Of a stretch of DNA of 64,000 bases, positions 43,650 through 52,973 are shown piece after piece. The translations under genes and the position numbers were made by a program. This DNA comes from Zunongwangia sp. HGR-M22. Its GTDB lineage: Bacteria; Bacteroidota; Bacteroidia; Flavobacteriales; Flavobacteriaceae. Below the pieces are notes generated by a model that ran no database searches, was not told the DNA's origin, and worked only from the letters and a program-made list of their open reading frames with translations. Position 1 is the stretch's first letter. Each line of letters opens with the position of its first letter. Where the stretch lies: NCBI RefSeq assembly GCF_027594425.1, contig NZ_CP115159.1, positions 2,159,001 to 2,223,000 on the forward strand. The letters run 5' to 3'.

Positions 43650-44621
43650 ATGAATATTTTAGTTACCGATGGACTTTCACAAGCCGCAGTTTCACAATTA
43701 ACCGAAGCTGGTTTTAATGTATTATCGGTTAAAGTAGCCCAACCTCAACTAAAAGAATATATCAATGCTAAAAAAATTGAAGGCATTATTTCACGATCTA
43801 CTTTTATTGAAAATGAAATTTTAGATCAATGTCCACAACTTAAGTTTATTGCGGTAATTGGTGATCAAAAAATAGTTGATTCTGTAGAACGCACCGAAAA
43901 AAATGGAATACAAATCATCACATCGAATGTTGCAGCAACAAGATCTGTAGCCGAGCTTGTGTTTGCACATCTACTGGGTGGCAGTCGTTATCTGCATCAT
44001 GCCAATAGAACCATGCCTTTAGAAGGTGATATGAGTTTTAAAGATTTGAGGAATTTCTATGCAGGCGGAATTGAACTGAAAGGTAAGACGCTAGGAATTA
44101 TCGGTCTAGGAAAAGTAGGTCACGAAGTGGCTAAAATAGCTTTTGCTTTTGGAATGAAGGTTATCGCTACCGATCCTAATGTCGCGGAATCTAATATTCA
44201 GCTGCAAATTCAGGATCAAACTGTAAATATAAAGCTTGAAACTGTTTCTTTGGAAGAAGTTTTAAAAAGTTCAGATTTTATAAGTATAAGCGTTTCTACT
44301 CAACAAAAACCACTAATTGGCATCAAGGAGATTGCCATGATGAAACCTGAAGCAGGAATCATTAATATTTCTAACGGAAATGCAATAGATGAAGAAGCCT
44401 TAATCGCAGCCTTAGAAGATGCTAATCTGAAATTCGCAGGTTTGGACACTTTTGATAATGAACCGAAACCAGCCATAAAACTTTTAATGAACGAGAGAAT
44501 TTCTTTAACGCCACATATAGGTAGCCTTACCAGTGCAGCCACCGAAAGTGCCGGAGATTTAATTGCGCAAAAAATTATCTCTAAATTCCACGGAAAATCG
44601 GGAATGGATTTTTTTAAATAG
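43650..44621 (+). CDS. serA: D-3-phosphoglycerate dehydrogenase-like enzyme
   Basis: A 323-residue D-2-hydroxyacid dehydrogenase with the NAD-binding motif LGIIGLGKVGHEVAKIAFAFGMKVIATDP (about residue 148). Catalytic Arg/Glu/His are expected at NISNGNAIDEEAL (Arg of the usual ISRG replaced by NG), DTFDNEP and TPHIGSLT (His, about residue 290). It lacks the C-terminal ACT domain of E. coli SerA, as short bacterial forms do. Next to serC, it most likely oxidises 3-phosphoglycerate in serine synthesis. The NISNGNAID change is worth checking. Confidence 0.85.
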   Translation: MNILVTDGLSQAAVSQLTEAGFNVLSVKVAQPQLKEYINAKKIEGIISRSTFIENEILDQCPQLKFIAVIGDQKIVDSVERTEKNGIQIITSNVAATRSVAELVFAHLLGGSRYLHHANRTMPLEGDMSFKDLRNFYAGGIELKGKTLGIIGLGKVGHEVAKIAFAFGMKVIATDPNVAESNIQLQIQDQTVNIKLETVSLEEVLKSSDFISISVSTQQKPLIGIKEIAMMKPEAGIINISNGNAIDEEALIAALEDANLKFAGLDTFDNEPKPAIKLLMNERISLTPHIGSLTSAATESAGDLIAQKIISKFHGKSGMDFFK

Positions 44622-44697
44622 CTTTTTATCAGGATTATAATATTGCTTTAACAGCCCGGCTAGCATTTATTGATTACATTCAAACAAATGAAAAATT

Positions 44698-45309
44698 ATG
44701 GCCTCAATCTTAGATATATTAAATACAAATCTTGGTAATGAGCTTATAAGTAAAGCTTCAAATGAAACCGGAGAATCTTCAGAAAAAGTTTCTTCGGTTT
44801 TAAGTATGGTACTGCCTATTATTCTTGGTAATTTTAAAAATAAAATACAGGAAGGTAGTATTGATAGCCTTTACGAATTATTAGAAGAAGCTCCAGATCC
44901 TTTTAAGTTTTTGAAAATATTTTCAGAAAAAGACAATAAAGAGCTTATTAAATGCGGAGAGGATTATAGTGAAATTATTTTAGGTGAAAATTTAGAGAAT
45001 ATCGCTAAAACCATTAGCGATTCTTTGAGTATACCACCAAATTTGGTGCAAAAAATCGCGAAACTTGCGATCCCTGTCACCATTGCTGTTTTAAGTATCC
45101 AAAAACAAAAAGAGAATTTAAAGAATGATGATATTGAGTTGTTAATAGATAGCGCGCTTGGATCTTCTTCAAAATATAATAACTCTTTTTTAGAGATTAT
45201 TTTGGATCACCAGGAAGGTGCTAATATTATAAATGAAGCTTCTGGTATGGTATTAGGCAAGCATAATAAAAAAGAAAGTGTTTTAAAAGGATACACCGGT
45301 GGCAAATAA
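44698..45309 (+). CDS. DUF937-family protein
   Basis: The 203-residue protein matches the DUF937 pattern: SILDILNTNLGNELISKASNETGESSEKVSSVLSMVLPIILGNFKNKIQ, then IPPNLVQKIAKLAIPVTIAVLS. The family has no known function. It is cytoplasmic, alpha-helical, and is followed after 25 bases by a lipoprotein gene. Confidence 0.75.
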   Translation: MASILDILNTNLGNELISKASNETGESSEKVSSVLSMVLPIILGNFKNKIQEGSIDSLYELLEEAPDPFKFLKIFSEKDNKELIKCGEDYSEIILGENLENIAKTISDSLSIPPNLVQKIAKLAIPVTIAVLSIQKQKENLKNDDIELLIDSALGSSSKYNNSFLEIILDHQEGANIINEASGMVLGKHNKKESVLKGYTGGK

Positions 45310-45334
45310 ATATCTTTTTAACTAAATTGCCCTA

Positions 45335-45760
45335 ATGAAAAATGTACTTTATTTAGTCTTAATGGTGCTGTTTGTATACAGCTGTGGTTTAACAAAGAAT
45401 AATGGCAGAAGCGGCAGAAACGCCAATACTAAAAACGATACCGTTCGCATTGCAAATGATAGTTTGGAATATGAAATTATAATTATAGAGCCCGGTTTTA
45501 ATCTTTTTATAAATAGTATTGCAAGGCCAGAAGGTTATTATTCGCAAAATTACTTAGAAAATAAAAACCGCATTTTAGTAACAGATTATAATAACCGTGT
45601 GCTCCAACCGATGCGTTATAATGATAATCTTTACGTGCAGCAAATTAATTACGATCCTCAGATCGATTATGGGTACGAAGTAAATTATCTTCTATACTAT
45701 TATTTTGTTTATTTAAGCCGGCAATACAATCAAAGGTTTAGCGTCCCTACTCGCATTTAA
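45335..45760 (+). CDS. DUF6146-type lipoprotein of unknown function
   Basis: This 141-residue protein has a lipobox (LVLMVLFVYSCGLTKN) and the sequence pattern EYEIIIIEPGFNLFINSIARPEGYYSQNYLENKNR...QINYDPQIDYGYEVNYLLYYYFVYLSRQYNQRF, which I recognise from a Bacteroidota-only family. It is anchored at the outer membrane or in the periplasm. No function is known. Confidence 0.75.
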   Translation: MKNVLYLVLMVLFVYSCGLTKNNGRSGRNANTKNDTVRIANDSLEYEIIIIEPGFNLFINSIARPEGYYSQNYLENKNRILVTDYNNRVLQPMRYNDNLYVQQINYDPQIDYGYEVNYLLYYYFVYLSRQYNQRFSVPTRI

Positions 45761-45805
45761 GAGTTGAACTCTTTATAACTTCATTGGTTTTCATATCTTT
45801 GCACT

Positions 45806-46105
45806 ATGGAGAAATTAAAAGAACGCTGGGGATTAACTTCTAACCGCCAGCTTATTGTAATCTTTATAGTTTTTGCAATTACCGGATCCACGGCCGCAAA
45901 ATTAGCAACACCGGTTACAGCTTTTCTAGGCATTACTTCAGAGCATGGGTGGTATATCTACTGGCCCGCAAGAATCTTACTTATATTTCCTATTTATCAG
46001 GTTTTGCTAGTAGTAATTGGATGGATTTTTGGCCAATTTGACTTTTTCTGGGCTTTCGAAAAGAAAATGCTAAGCCGATTGGGATTGGGTAAATTTTTTA
46101 AGTAA
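45806..46105 (+). CDS. Small membrane protein of a flavobacterial family (DUF6787-like)
   Basis: The 99-residue protein starts MEKLKERWGLTSNRQLIVIFIVFAITGSTAAKLATP and has two hydrophobic stretches plus a conserved YIYWPARILLIFPIYQVLLVVIGWIFGQFDFFWAFEKKM end. A TATCTTTG -7 box lies at 45794-45801, only four bases before the ATG, so its transcript may be nearly leaderless. Three bases separate it from the next gene, hinting at shared transcription with the zinc-receptor block. Function unknown. Confidence 0.7.
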   Translation: MEKLKERWGLTSNRQLIVIFIVFAITGSTAAKLATPVTAFLGITSEHGWYIYWPARILLIFPIYQVLLVVIGWIFGQFDFFWAFEKKMLSRLGLGKFFK

Positions 46106-46108
46106 TAG

Positions 46109-46429
46109 ATGATTAAAACCATTAAAAATATTCTCATAGTTTTTGCGGCGTTTATTATCGTATTCCCGGCAATTGCTAATTGTGCACATATTTTTAGCGG
46201 TCATCATCACGGTCTTTGTGATAATTATGCGAAACAACACATCCATCAGTCCGATTTAGATTGTAATCTTGCAAAATTTCATCAAAGTCCTTCTTTTAAT
46301 TTTGGTGTTTTCACATTCGAGCTTGTCGTTATTAATACACAGGTTAAACATATTTTTAGTGTTTACGATTTTTTAAGTGATTACCAAAAACTCTCTTTTG
46401 AGCTTCGAGGCCCTCCTGGGCTATCTTAA
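46109..46429 (+). CDS. Small His-rich exported protein upstream of the TonB receptor
   Basis: The 106-residue protein has a signal peptide (IKNILIVFAAFIIVFPAIANCA), followed by a His-rich segment CAHIFSGHHHGLCDNYAKQHIHQSDLDCN (residues about 24-52) with paired Cys, well suited to binding zinc or copper. It sits 72 bases before a TonB receptor with a His-rich loop, so it may help deliver or sense metal at the cell envelope. No family name is recognised. Confidence 0.65.
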   Translation: MIKTIKNILIVFAAFIIVFPAIANCAHIFSGHHHGLCDNYAKQHIHQSDLDCNLAKFHQSPSFNFGVFTFELVVINTQVKHIFSVYDFLSDYQKLSFELRGPPGLS

Positions 46430-46500
46430 TTAAAGCTCTTAATTTTCCGATATTCTTTCTTCGGAATTAAATTTTTCGTAATCCATTTAAAATTTTTACA

Positions 46501-48804
46501 ATGAGAATGTTACTCATTACATTGCTTTTTACGGCAATGGCGCCTATTATATATGCTCAAAATCAATTTAGCGGAAATATAACCAATCATGAAACCGGTG
46601 AACCTGTTTTTAGTGCCACCGTTTATTTCGCTAGATTAGAAAAAGGTACAACTACTGATATTGATGGTAACTTTACAATTAAAAATTTACCATCAGGAAA
46701 TTATAAATTAGTGGTTTCTTCAATTGGTTTTACCTCGTATTCTAATGAAGTAAGCATCCCTTCATCCAACTTCAAGATTGTTTTAAATCCTTCCGCAGTA
46801 GAAATGGAAGAGGTTATTGTTTCTACACCATTTCATCAATTACAAAGTGAAAATGTGATGCGTGTAGAACGCGAGAGTGTTTCTGAACTCAACAAGAAAG
46901 GTGCGGTAACGCTTGCTGACGGAATCTCACAAATTGCCGGAGTAGAAAATTTAAGCACCGGCGTAGGGATTGGAAAACCTGTAATTCGAGGATTAAGCTC
47001 AAATCGAGTGCTTACGTATACTCAGGGTGTTCGTATGGAAAATCAGCAATTTGGTGGCGAACATGGTTTGGGAATAAGCTCTAAAGGTATTGGCAGCGTA
47101 GAAGTTATTAAAGGCCCTGCTTCTCTTCTCTACGGAAGTGATGCGCTAGGTGGAGTTCTTTATCTAAATCCCGAACAATATGCTTCTGCTGGGGAAACTA
47201 ATGCTGAAGTCAACGGAGATTATTTCAGTAACACTTTAGGTTATCAAGCCAGCGCCATGGCTAAAACCTCGGGAGATAAATTAAAATTTATCGCTCGCGG
47301 AAGTCTTGCAGAACATTCAGATTATAAAGCTGGTAATGGTGAGCGTGTTACCAATACGAGATTCAACGAAAAAGATTTAAAAACCGGAATTGCATATCAA
47401 AATGCTAAACTTAAATCTGATTTGAGATATAATTTTAATCGTAGCGAGCTAGGAATTCCCGAGGAAATTGCTGAACAAACGACATCGAAAACTCTTGTGT
47501 TGCCATACCAACAAATCGATAACCATATTCTTAGTTTAGACAATAAAATCTATTTTGCAAACTCGAGTATCGATGCAAAATTTGGTTATCAGTTTAACAA
47601 TCGAAAAGAATTTGAAGATCATCACGAGCATGGCGAAGAAGAACATGAAGATCATGCTGATGAGGAACATGATCACGAGGGAGAACATGAGGACCACGAC
47701 CATGAAGAGGAAAGCGAAGAATTGCATCCTGCTTTAGATATGGAATTAGAAACCTTCAATTATAATATTAAATATAATCTTCCTAAGATAGGCAATTTTG
47801 AAACTATCGCCGGCATACAGGGAATGTGGCAAGAAAATAAAAATACGGGAGAAGAAGTTTTAATACCTAATGCTGAAACGGTAGACTTTGGAATATTCAC
47901 AACAACGCATTTTCACTTAAAAAAGTGGGATTTTCAGGCGGGTTTAAGATACGATACCCGAAACATCGATAGCGATGTGTATGGCGATACAGATGATGCT
48001 GAATATATTCAAGCTGTAGATCGTGACTTTAATAGTTTTAATGGTGCCTTTGGTGCGAAGTACCAGTTCAATAAACATTTAAATGCTCGCCTAAATTTAG
48101 CAAGCGGATTTAGAGCACCTAATTTAGCTGAACTTACCAGCAATGGTTCTCACCACGGCGCAAATCGTTATGAGGTTGGAAATGCTAATCTGGATAACGA
48201 ACAAAACTTTCAGATAGATTTTTCTCTTGAGTGGAGAAATGAACATTTTGAAGCTTTTGCAAATGCTTTTCATAACACGATTAACAATTACATCTATCTA
48301 AATCCCACAGGTGAAACAATAAATGAAAACCCTGTTTATGATTATGTGCAAGATGATGCTGAACTTTATGGTGGTGAGGCTGGTATCCACATACACCCGC
48401 ATCCTTGGGATTGGTTACATATAGAAAGTAGTTTTGAAACTGTAACCGGCAAAAGAAGTGATGATGCCTACCTTCCGTTAATTCCGGCTAATAGCATTAC
48501 CAATACGTTTAGAGTTGAATTTAATGAAGGCAAAATTATCGAAAATAAGTATGCTTTTATTAGGTTGAAGAATGTTTTCGATAAAGAGAACACCAGCGCT
48601 TTTGAAACTAGAACTGGTGGTTATTCATTATTAGGGGCAGGTATTGGCGGCCGTGTACAATTAGAAAAATCTGAAGTGCAGATATCGGTTAACGGCAATA
48701 ATCTTTTAGATAAAACATATATATCGCACTTATCCCGACTTAAAACCGATGGGATTTCCAATATTGGAAGAAATATTATGGTTTCTGTGCAGTGGTTTTT
48801 ATAA
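46501..48804 (+). CDS. TonB-dependent receptor, probably for zinc
   Basis: The 767-residue outer-membrane receptor has a signal peptide, a carboxypeptidase-regulatory-like domain (SGNITNHETGEPVFSATVYFARL, residues 22-100), a plug (KKGAVTLADGISQIAGVENLS, GKPVIRGLSSNRVLTY, residues about 130-240) and a barrel ending in IMVSVQWFL. A loop at about residues 375-405 is packed with His, Glu and Asp, as in ZnuD-type zinc receptors. It is preceded by a His-rich exported protein. Zinc as substrate is inferred from the loop; copper or another metal cannot be excluded. Confidence 0.88.
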   Translation: MRMLLITLLFTAMAPIIYAQNQFSGNITNHETGEPVFSATVYFARLEKGTTTDIDGNFTIKNLPSGNYKLVVSSIGFTSYSNEVSIPSSNFKIVLNPSAVEMEEVIVSTPFHQLQSENVMRVERESVSELNKKGAVTLADGISQIAGVENLSTGVGIGKPVIRGLSSNRVLTYTQGVRMENQQFGGEHGLGISSKGIGSVEVIKGPASLLYGSDALGGVLYLNPEQYASAGETNAEVNGDYFSNTLGYQASAMAKTSGDKLKFIARGSLAEHSDYKAGNGERVTNTRFNEKDLKTGIAYQNAKLKSDLRYNFNRSELGIPEEIAEQTTSKTLVLPYQQIDNHILSLDNKIYFANSSIDAKFGYQFNNRKEFEDHHEHGEEEHEDHADEEHDHEGEHEDHDHEEESEELHPALDMELETFNYNIKYNLPKIGNFETIAGIQGMWQENKNTGEEVLIPNAETVDFGIFTTTHFHLKKWDFQAGLRYDTRNIDSDVYGDTDDAEYIQAVDRDFNSFNGAFGAKYQFNKHLNARLNLASGFRAPNLAELTSNGSHHGANRYEVGNANLDNEQNFQIDFSLEWRNEHFEAFANAFHNTINNYIYLNPTGETINENPVYDYVQDDAELYGGEAGIHIHPHPWDWLHIESSFETVTGKRSDDAYLPLIPANSITNTFRVEFNEGKIIENKYAFIRLKNVFDKENTSAFETRTGGYSLLGAGIGGRVQLEKSEVQISVNGNNLLDKTYISHLSRLKTDGISNIGRNIMVSVQWFL

Positions 48805-48830
48805 TCCTGAATTAAGATTTCATTATAAAG

Positions 48831-48865
48831 AAAAAGCCTGTTTGAGAGTTCAAACAGGCTTTTTT
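48831..48865. terminator. Bidirectional terminator after the TonB receptor
   Basis: AAAAAGCCTGTTTGA pairs with TCAAACAGGCTTTTT around GAGT, ending in six T. It serves the receptor gene and the convergent membrane-protein gene. Confidence 0.9.
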
Positions 48866-48886
48866 GTTATTTTATAATTGATGATG

Positions 48887-49186
48887 TTACCAGCTTTCAA
48901 CTTCGATAGTACGTACTTGACCAGCAGTGTCTTTTTTATAAACATATGTATACAAATACATCAAGGTGAATGTTGGAACGATATCGGTAAATGGTAGAAT
49001 CTCTTCTATAAACACAATAGCCGAAGCTAATTTTCCTTTTTTACCGGGATACATTTCTCTGATTTTTCGTGCAGCATAAGGTGCCCACAAAATATCCAAA
49101 AAAGGCCCTATTAATGGAACTCCCATAGTAACCATACCAATACCATCTAGCAATAGTCCTTTTAAAAACAATTTATCTTTTAGCAT
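48887..49186 (-). CDS. Small membrane protein of unknown function
   Basis: The 99-residue protein has amphipathic and membrane segments (LLLDGIGMVTMGVPLIGPFLDILWAPYAARKI and ASAIVFIEEILPFTDIVPTFTLMYLYTYVY). Related short proteins are scattered in flavobacteria without assigned role. It stands alone between a terminator and msrA. Confidence 0.6.
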   Translation of the reverse strand: MLKDKLFLKGLLLDGIGMVTMGVPLIGPFLDILWAPYAARKIREMYPGKKGKLASAIVFIEEILPFTDIVPTFTLMYLYTYVYKKDTAGQVRTIEVESW

Positions 49187-49259
49187 CTTTTTTTGTATTG
49201 ATTCAGTTAATTAAATCAAATAAAGTGCCAGTTTTCAGATACTTACTAATATTACATAC

Positions 49260-49799
49260 TTATTTCTTTAGTTTTTCGGCAAAAAGAGCATTTAATTTTT
49301 GAATTTTAGGATCGATAATATATTGGCAATAAGGTTGTTCTCGATTCTGATTATAAAAGTCGAAATGTTCCGCTTCGGCTTCATAAAACGCTGAAGCTTC
49401 GGTAACTTCAGTAACTATAGGGTCTTGAAAGACTTCCTGCTTTTCTAATTCAGCAATAACCTGCTCTGCTATTCGCTTTTGTTCTTCTGAATGATAAAAA
49501 ATAGCACTACGATATTGTGTTCCTCTATCGTTTTGTTGACGATTTAAAGTTGTGGGATCGTGAGTAGAAAAGAAGATCAATAATAATTCTTGAAAACTTA
49601 TAATTTCAGGATCAAATAAAAACTGAATGCCTTCAGCATGCCCGGTTCTTCCTGTGACTACTTCTCGATAAGGAGGATTTTTAATAAACCCGCCGGTAAA
49701 TCCAGATTTTACATCACTTACACCTTCCAGCCGTTGAAAAACAGCTTCGGTACACCAAAAACATCCTGCAGCTAATGTGGCCAACTCTTCATTTTTCAT
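49260..49799 (-). CDS. msrA: Peptide methionine sulfoxide reductase A
   Basis: It repairs the S-form of methionine sulfoxide in proteins. About 179 residues from the chosen ATG (MKNEELATLAAGCFWC); an ATG three codons earlier is possible but shifts nothing. Motifs: the catalytic Cys in GCFWCTEAVFQRLEGVSDVKSGFTGG, YREVVTGRTGHAEGIQF, FFSTHDPTTLNRQQNDRGTQYRSAIFYH and AEHFDFYNQN. No fused MsrB domain is present. The gene is monocistronic. Confidence 0.95.
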   Translation of the reverse strand: MKNEELATLAAGCFWCTEAVFQRLEGVSDVKSGFTGGFIKNPPYREVVTGRTGHAEGIQFLFDPEIISFQELLLIFFSTHDPTTLNRQQNDRGTQYRSAIFYHSEEQKRIAEQVIAELEKQEVFQDPIVTEVTEASAFYEAEAEHFDFYNQNREQPYCQYIIDPKIQKLNALFAEKLKK

Positions 49800-49977
49800 A
49801 AATAGCAAATATTTATCTCAAATGTAAGATTTACAATAGCAAAGGCATAGCCCGTTCACGTTATTTTAATAAAAATTGAACGATCGAAACCTCTTAAAAT
49901 TTCAGAAAATAATTAAAAGATGTTATACTTGGGGGTCGCGATTAAATTAGCTAATTTTCGAGCTCTTTATAGACGTT

Positions 49978-50637
49978 ATGATTACAATTGAAAATATTCA
50001 TAAGTATTATGGCGATTTACACGTATTAAAAGGTGTCGATCTTCATATCGCAAAAAGCGAAATTGTTTCTGTAGTTGGTGCCTCGGGTGCCGGGAAAACA
50101 ACCTTGCTTCAGATTTTGGGAACACTAGATTTGCCTGAAAAAAATAAGGAATCTAAACTTATAATCAACGAAACTGATATTTATGGTCTAAATGCTAAGA
50201 GCCTGGCGATATTCAGGAATGATCATATTGGTTTTATATTTCAGTTTCATCAATTGTTACCAGAGTTTACTGCGTTAGAAAACATTTGCATTCCGGCGTA
50301 CATTAAAAATACTCCAAAAGCCGAAGCCGAAAAAAGAGCGATGGAATTATTAGGATTTCTAGGACTTAAAAATAGAGCGAATCACAAACCTTCTACTTTA
50401 AGCGGTGGAGAACAACAACGAATTGCGGTAGCCAGAGCATTAATGAACAACCCTGCAGTTATTTTTGCTGATGAGCCTTCAGGGAATTTGGATAGTGAAT
50501 CTGCTGAAAATCTCCATAAACTCTTCTTTAAACTTAGAGATGAATTTGGACAAACCTTCGTAATTGTAACACACAACGAAGAGCTTGCCGATATGGCCGA
50601 TAGAAAGTTGACCATGGTTGATGGTGAAATTGTGTAA
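49978..50637 (+). CDS. ABC transporter ATP-binding protein, LolD-like
   Basis: The 219-residue ATPase of the LolD/MacB group shows Walker [21 protein letters not shown] (about residue 35), [18 protein letters not shown] (Q-loop), signature [18 protein letters not shown] (about residue 140) and Walker [20 protein letters not shown]. It probably drives lipoprotein release (LolCDE) or a related export step; the permease is not adjacent. The short length and the NLDSESA motif suit LolD. The function is inferred from the family. Confidence 0.85.
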   Translation: MITIENIHKYYGDLHVLKGVDLHIAKSEIVSVVGASGAGKTTLLQILGTLDLPEKNKESKLIINETDIYGLNAKSLAIFRNDHIGFIFQFHQLLPEFTALENICIPAYIKNTPKAEAEKRAMELLGFLGLKNRANHKPSTLSGGEQQRIAVARALMNNPAVIFADEPSGNLDSESAENLHKLFFKLRDEFGQTFVIVTHNEELADMADRKLTMVDGEIV

Positions 50638-50685
50638 TCTTCTAAGTAATTTTCGACTAAACATCGCCTCTAAAAGATTATATTT

Positions 50686-51450
50686 TTGAAGAAAAGCGAA
50701 TTAAAAGAGTTTTTAGATTTTAAAGTTAATCAATATAACACCCCAGATTTTATAGGTACAGATCCTATTCAGATTCCACACCAATTCAGTAAAAAAGAAG
50801 ATATTGAAATTGCAGGTTTTTTGGCTGCAACTATTGCCTGGGGAAATCGAAAAAGTATTCTGAAAAATGCGAACGATCTTATGGAACGCATGGAGCGATC
50901 TCCGTATGATTTTATCCTAAATTTCGAAGAAAAAGATTTAGAAACCATGGAAGGTTTTGTGCATCGCACTTTCAATAGTATTGATCTTTGCTATTTTATG
51001 CGTTCGCTTCAGAATATTTATAAGAATCATGGAAGCCTGGAAGAAATCTTCAGTAATCATGCTACTGCAATTTCGCTTCAGCCAGCAATACATGAGTTTA
51101 AAAAGATTTTTTTTGAACTTCCGCATCAAAAAAGAACACAAAAGCACGTAAGTGATCCGCTAAAAAATTCTGCAGCTAAACGTATAAACATGTTTTTACG
51201 CTGGATGGTAAGAAAAGATAACTGTGGTGTCGATTTTGGTATTTGGGAGTCGATTTCTTCTTCGCAACTCTCCTGTCCGCTCGATGTGCACTCAGGCAAC
51301 ATTGCAAGAAAATTAAAGTTACTTAAGAGAAAACAAAACGATGCCAAAGCTTTAGCCGAATTGGATACCGCACTTCGTAAATTAGATCATCAGGATCCAG
51401 TGAAATATGATTTTGCATTATTTGGTCTTGGTGCTTTCGAAAAATATTGA
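50686..51450 (+). CDS. TIGR02757/DUF2400-family protein
   Basis: This 254-residue protein has the family pattern: DPIQIPHQFSKKEDIEIAGFLAATIAWGNRKSILKNANDLM, FVHRTFNSIDLCYFMRSLQNIYK, RINMFLRWMVRKDNCGVDFGIW and LSCPLDVHSGNIARKLKLL. Its function is not known. The start is a TTG codon (50686), because no ATG lies upstream and the next Met is deep inside the conserved domain. It follows the LolD-like gene by 48 bases. Confidence 0.85.
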   Translation: MKKSELKEFLDFKVNQYNTPDFIGTDPIQIPHQFSKKEDIEIAGFLAATIAWGNRKSILKNANDLMERMERSPYDFILNFEEKDLETMEGFVHRTFNSIDLCYFMRSLQNIYKNHGSLEEIFSNHATAISLQPAIHEFKKIFFELPHQKRTQKHVSDPLKNSAAKRINMFLRWMVRKDNCGVDFGIWESISSSQLSCPLDVHSGNIARKLKLLKRKQNDAKALAELDTALRKLDHQDPVKYDFALFGLGAFEKY

Positions 51451-51545
51451 TGCCTTATTTGCTTAATTTCGATCTAAAATTGTTAAATTCGTCTTAACGT
51501 TTCGCGCAATTTCCGTTTTTTCAATCAGAAAATTGTGAAAATTCA

Positions 51546-52769
51546 ATGATTCAACCCGCTACACCTCTTAACGAAAAAGAACGTTTAAGTTCTCTCAATT
51601 CTATAGAACTTCTAAAAGGAGTTTCTGAAGAAGAATTTGATAACATCACGCAACTTGCATCTTATATCTGCAAAACGCCCATCTCACTAATCACTTTGGT
51701 TGAAACTGAAAAAAACTGGTATAAATCTAATCACGGTGGGCCTTCTATTACTGAATCTGAAAGAAGACTTTCGCATTGTGCCCATGCCATTTTACAACCT
51801 GGCGATTTAATGGAAGTTGAAGATTTACGTGAGGATGTGCGATTTAAAGATAATCCCTTTACATCTAATCCAGAGTCACCAATTCTCTATTATGCAGGTA
51901 TGCCCTTGCTTGATAATAATGGATGTGCTCTGGGAACCCTATGTGTGCTAGACACCAAGATTAATAAATTAGACGAAGATCAAAAAAACGCTTTAAAAGC
52001 TTTAGCTAAGCAAGTAGAAAAATTATTCGAATTGCGACGGAAGAATCTATATTTAGAAAAAATTAAACAAGAATTAGACGATCACAACTCTTTATTGAAG
52101 GATTTTGCCGGTGTAGTTTCGCATGATATGAAAATGCCTTTAGCAAACATGATTATTACTGCAGATTTAATTAAAGCCAGGTACAAAGATCATGTAGATA
52201 AAAAGGGGCAGGAACTTCTCGCTAATTTAAAAAAATCGGCCTTAAAGCTTAGCGACTATATTAACGGAATATTAAATCACTATGAGAGTGATCGTATTGT
52301 ATCTTCTGATCTTGTTGAATTTGATTTACATCATCTGCTAGAGGATATCATCGATTTGATGAATATTAATGATAAATGCGAAATTAATTTCCCTTCAGAA
52401 AATATTATGCTGAATTGTAATCGATCTGCCTTAGAGCAGATTCTAATTAATCTAATAAACAACAGCATTAAATATAACAATAAGGAAGAGATTATTATTG
52501 ATATTGAAAGTTCTGAAGATGAAAATTTTTACAATTTTAGCGTAAAAGATAACGGAATTGGTATCCCTGAAGATCAGATTTCCAATATTTTTCAGCTATT
52601 CAAAACACTTTATATTACCGACAGACAAGGAAATCAAGGAAATGGTATTGGACTTTCTACCGTTAAAAAATTGGTGACCTCTCTTGGCGGAAAAATTAGC
52701 GTACAATCAGTTTTAGGCGAAAGCACTTGTTTTGAATTTAGTATAAAAAAGGCGATTAAGATCAACTAA
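51546..52769 (+). CDS. GAF-domain sensor histidine kinase
   Basis: The 407-residue soluble kinase has a GAF domain (residues about 25-160, SYICKTPISLITLVETEKNWYKSN...YYAGMPLLDNNGCALGTLCVLD), a short coiled linker, the phospho-acceptor H-box DFAGVVSHDMKMPLANM (about residue 190) and the ATPase domain with ALEQILINLINNSIKYN (N box), DNGIGIPEDQISNIFQLF (G1) and GNGIGLSTVKKLV (G2). No membrane segment is seen, so it senses a cytoplasmic signal. No response regulator is adjacent. Confidence 0.93.
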   Translation: MIQPATPLNEKERLSSLNSIELLKGVSEEEFDNITQLASYICKTPISLITLVETEKNWYKSNHGGPSITESERRLSHCAHAILQPGDLMEVEDLREDVRFKDNPFTSNPESPILYYAGMPLLDNNGCALGTLCVLDTKINKLDEDQKNALKALAKQVEKLFELRRKNLYLEKIKQELDDHNSLLKDFAGVVSHDMKMPLANMIITADLIKARYKDHVDKKGQELLANLKKSALKLSDYINGILNHYESDRIVSSDLVEFDLHHLLEDIIDLMNINDKCEINFPSENIMLNCNRSALEQILINLINNSIKYNNKEEIIIDIESSEDENFYNFSVKDNGIGIPEDQISNIFQLFKTLYITDRQGNQGNGIGLSTVKKLVTSLGGKISVQSVLGESTCFEFSIKKAIKIN

Positions 52770-52924
52770 GCACTCTCTATAAGCCTATACCAATTAATTT
52801 AAATTTTTGAGGTTTTTAAATAGCAGTGATCAGAAGAACAATTATCAGACAAAACGAGAAAACATCTACTAAAAAATAAATAATTCTTTTAAGGTTCTCT
52901 GAGCATTTAATCTCAATTATCCAG

Positions 52925-52954
52925 TTTGCCTGCCGCACAATTTCTTTATATTTG
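52925..52954 (+). promoter_or_regulatory. Bacteroidota-type promoter of the BatA-like gene
   Basis: TTTG (52925-52928) and TATATTTG (52947-52954), 18 bases apart, followed by the ATG 19 bases further on. Confidence 0.6.
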
Positions 52955-52973
52955 AGAAATCTTTAAAAGCGGT

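Noticed and set aside
47536-47737. Short frames over the His-rich loop of the TonB receptor
   Set aside because: Low-complexity shadows of the receptor gene.
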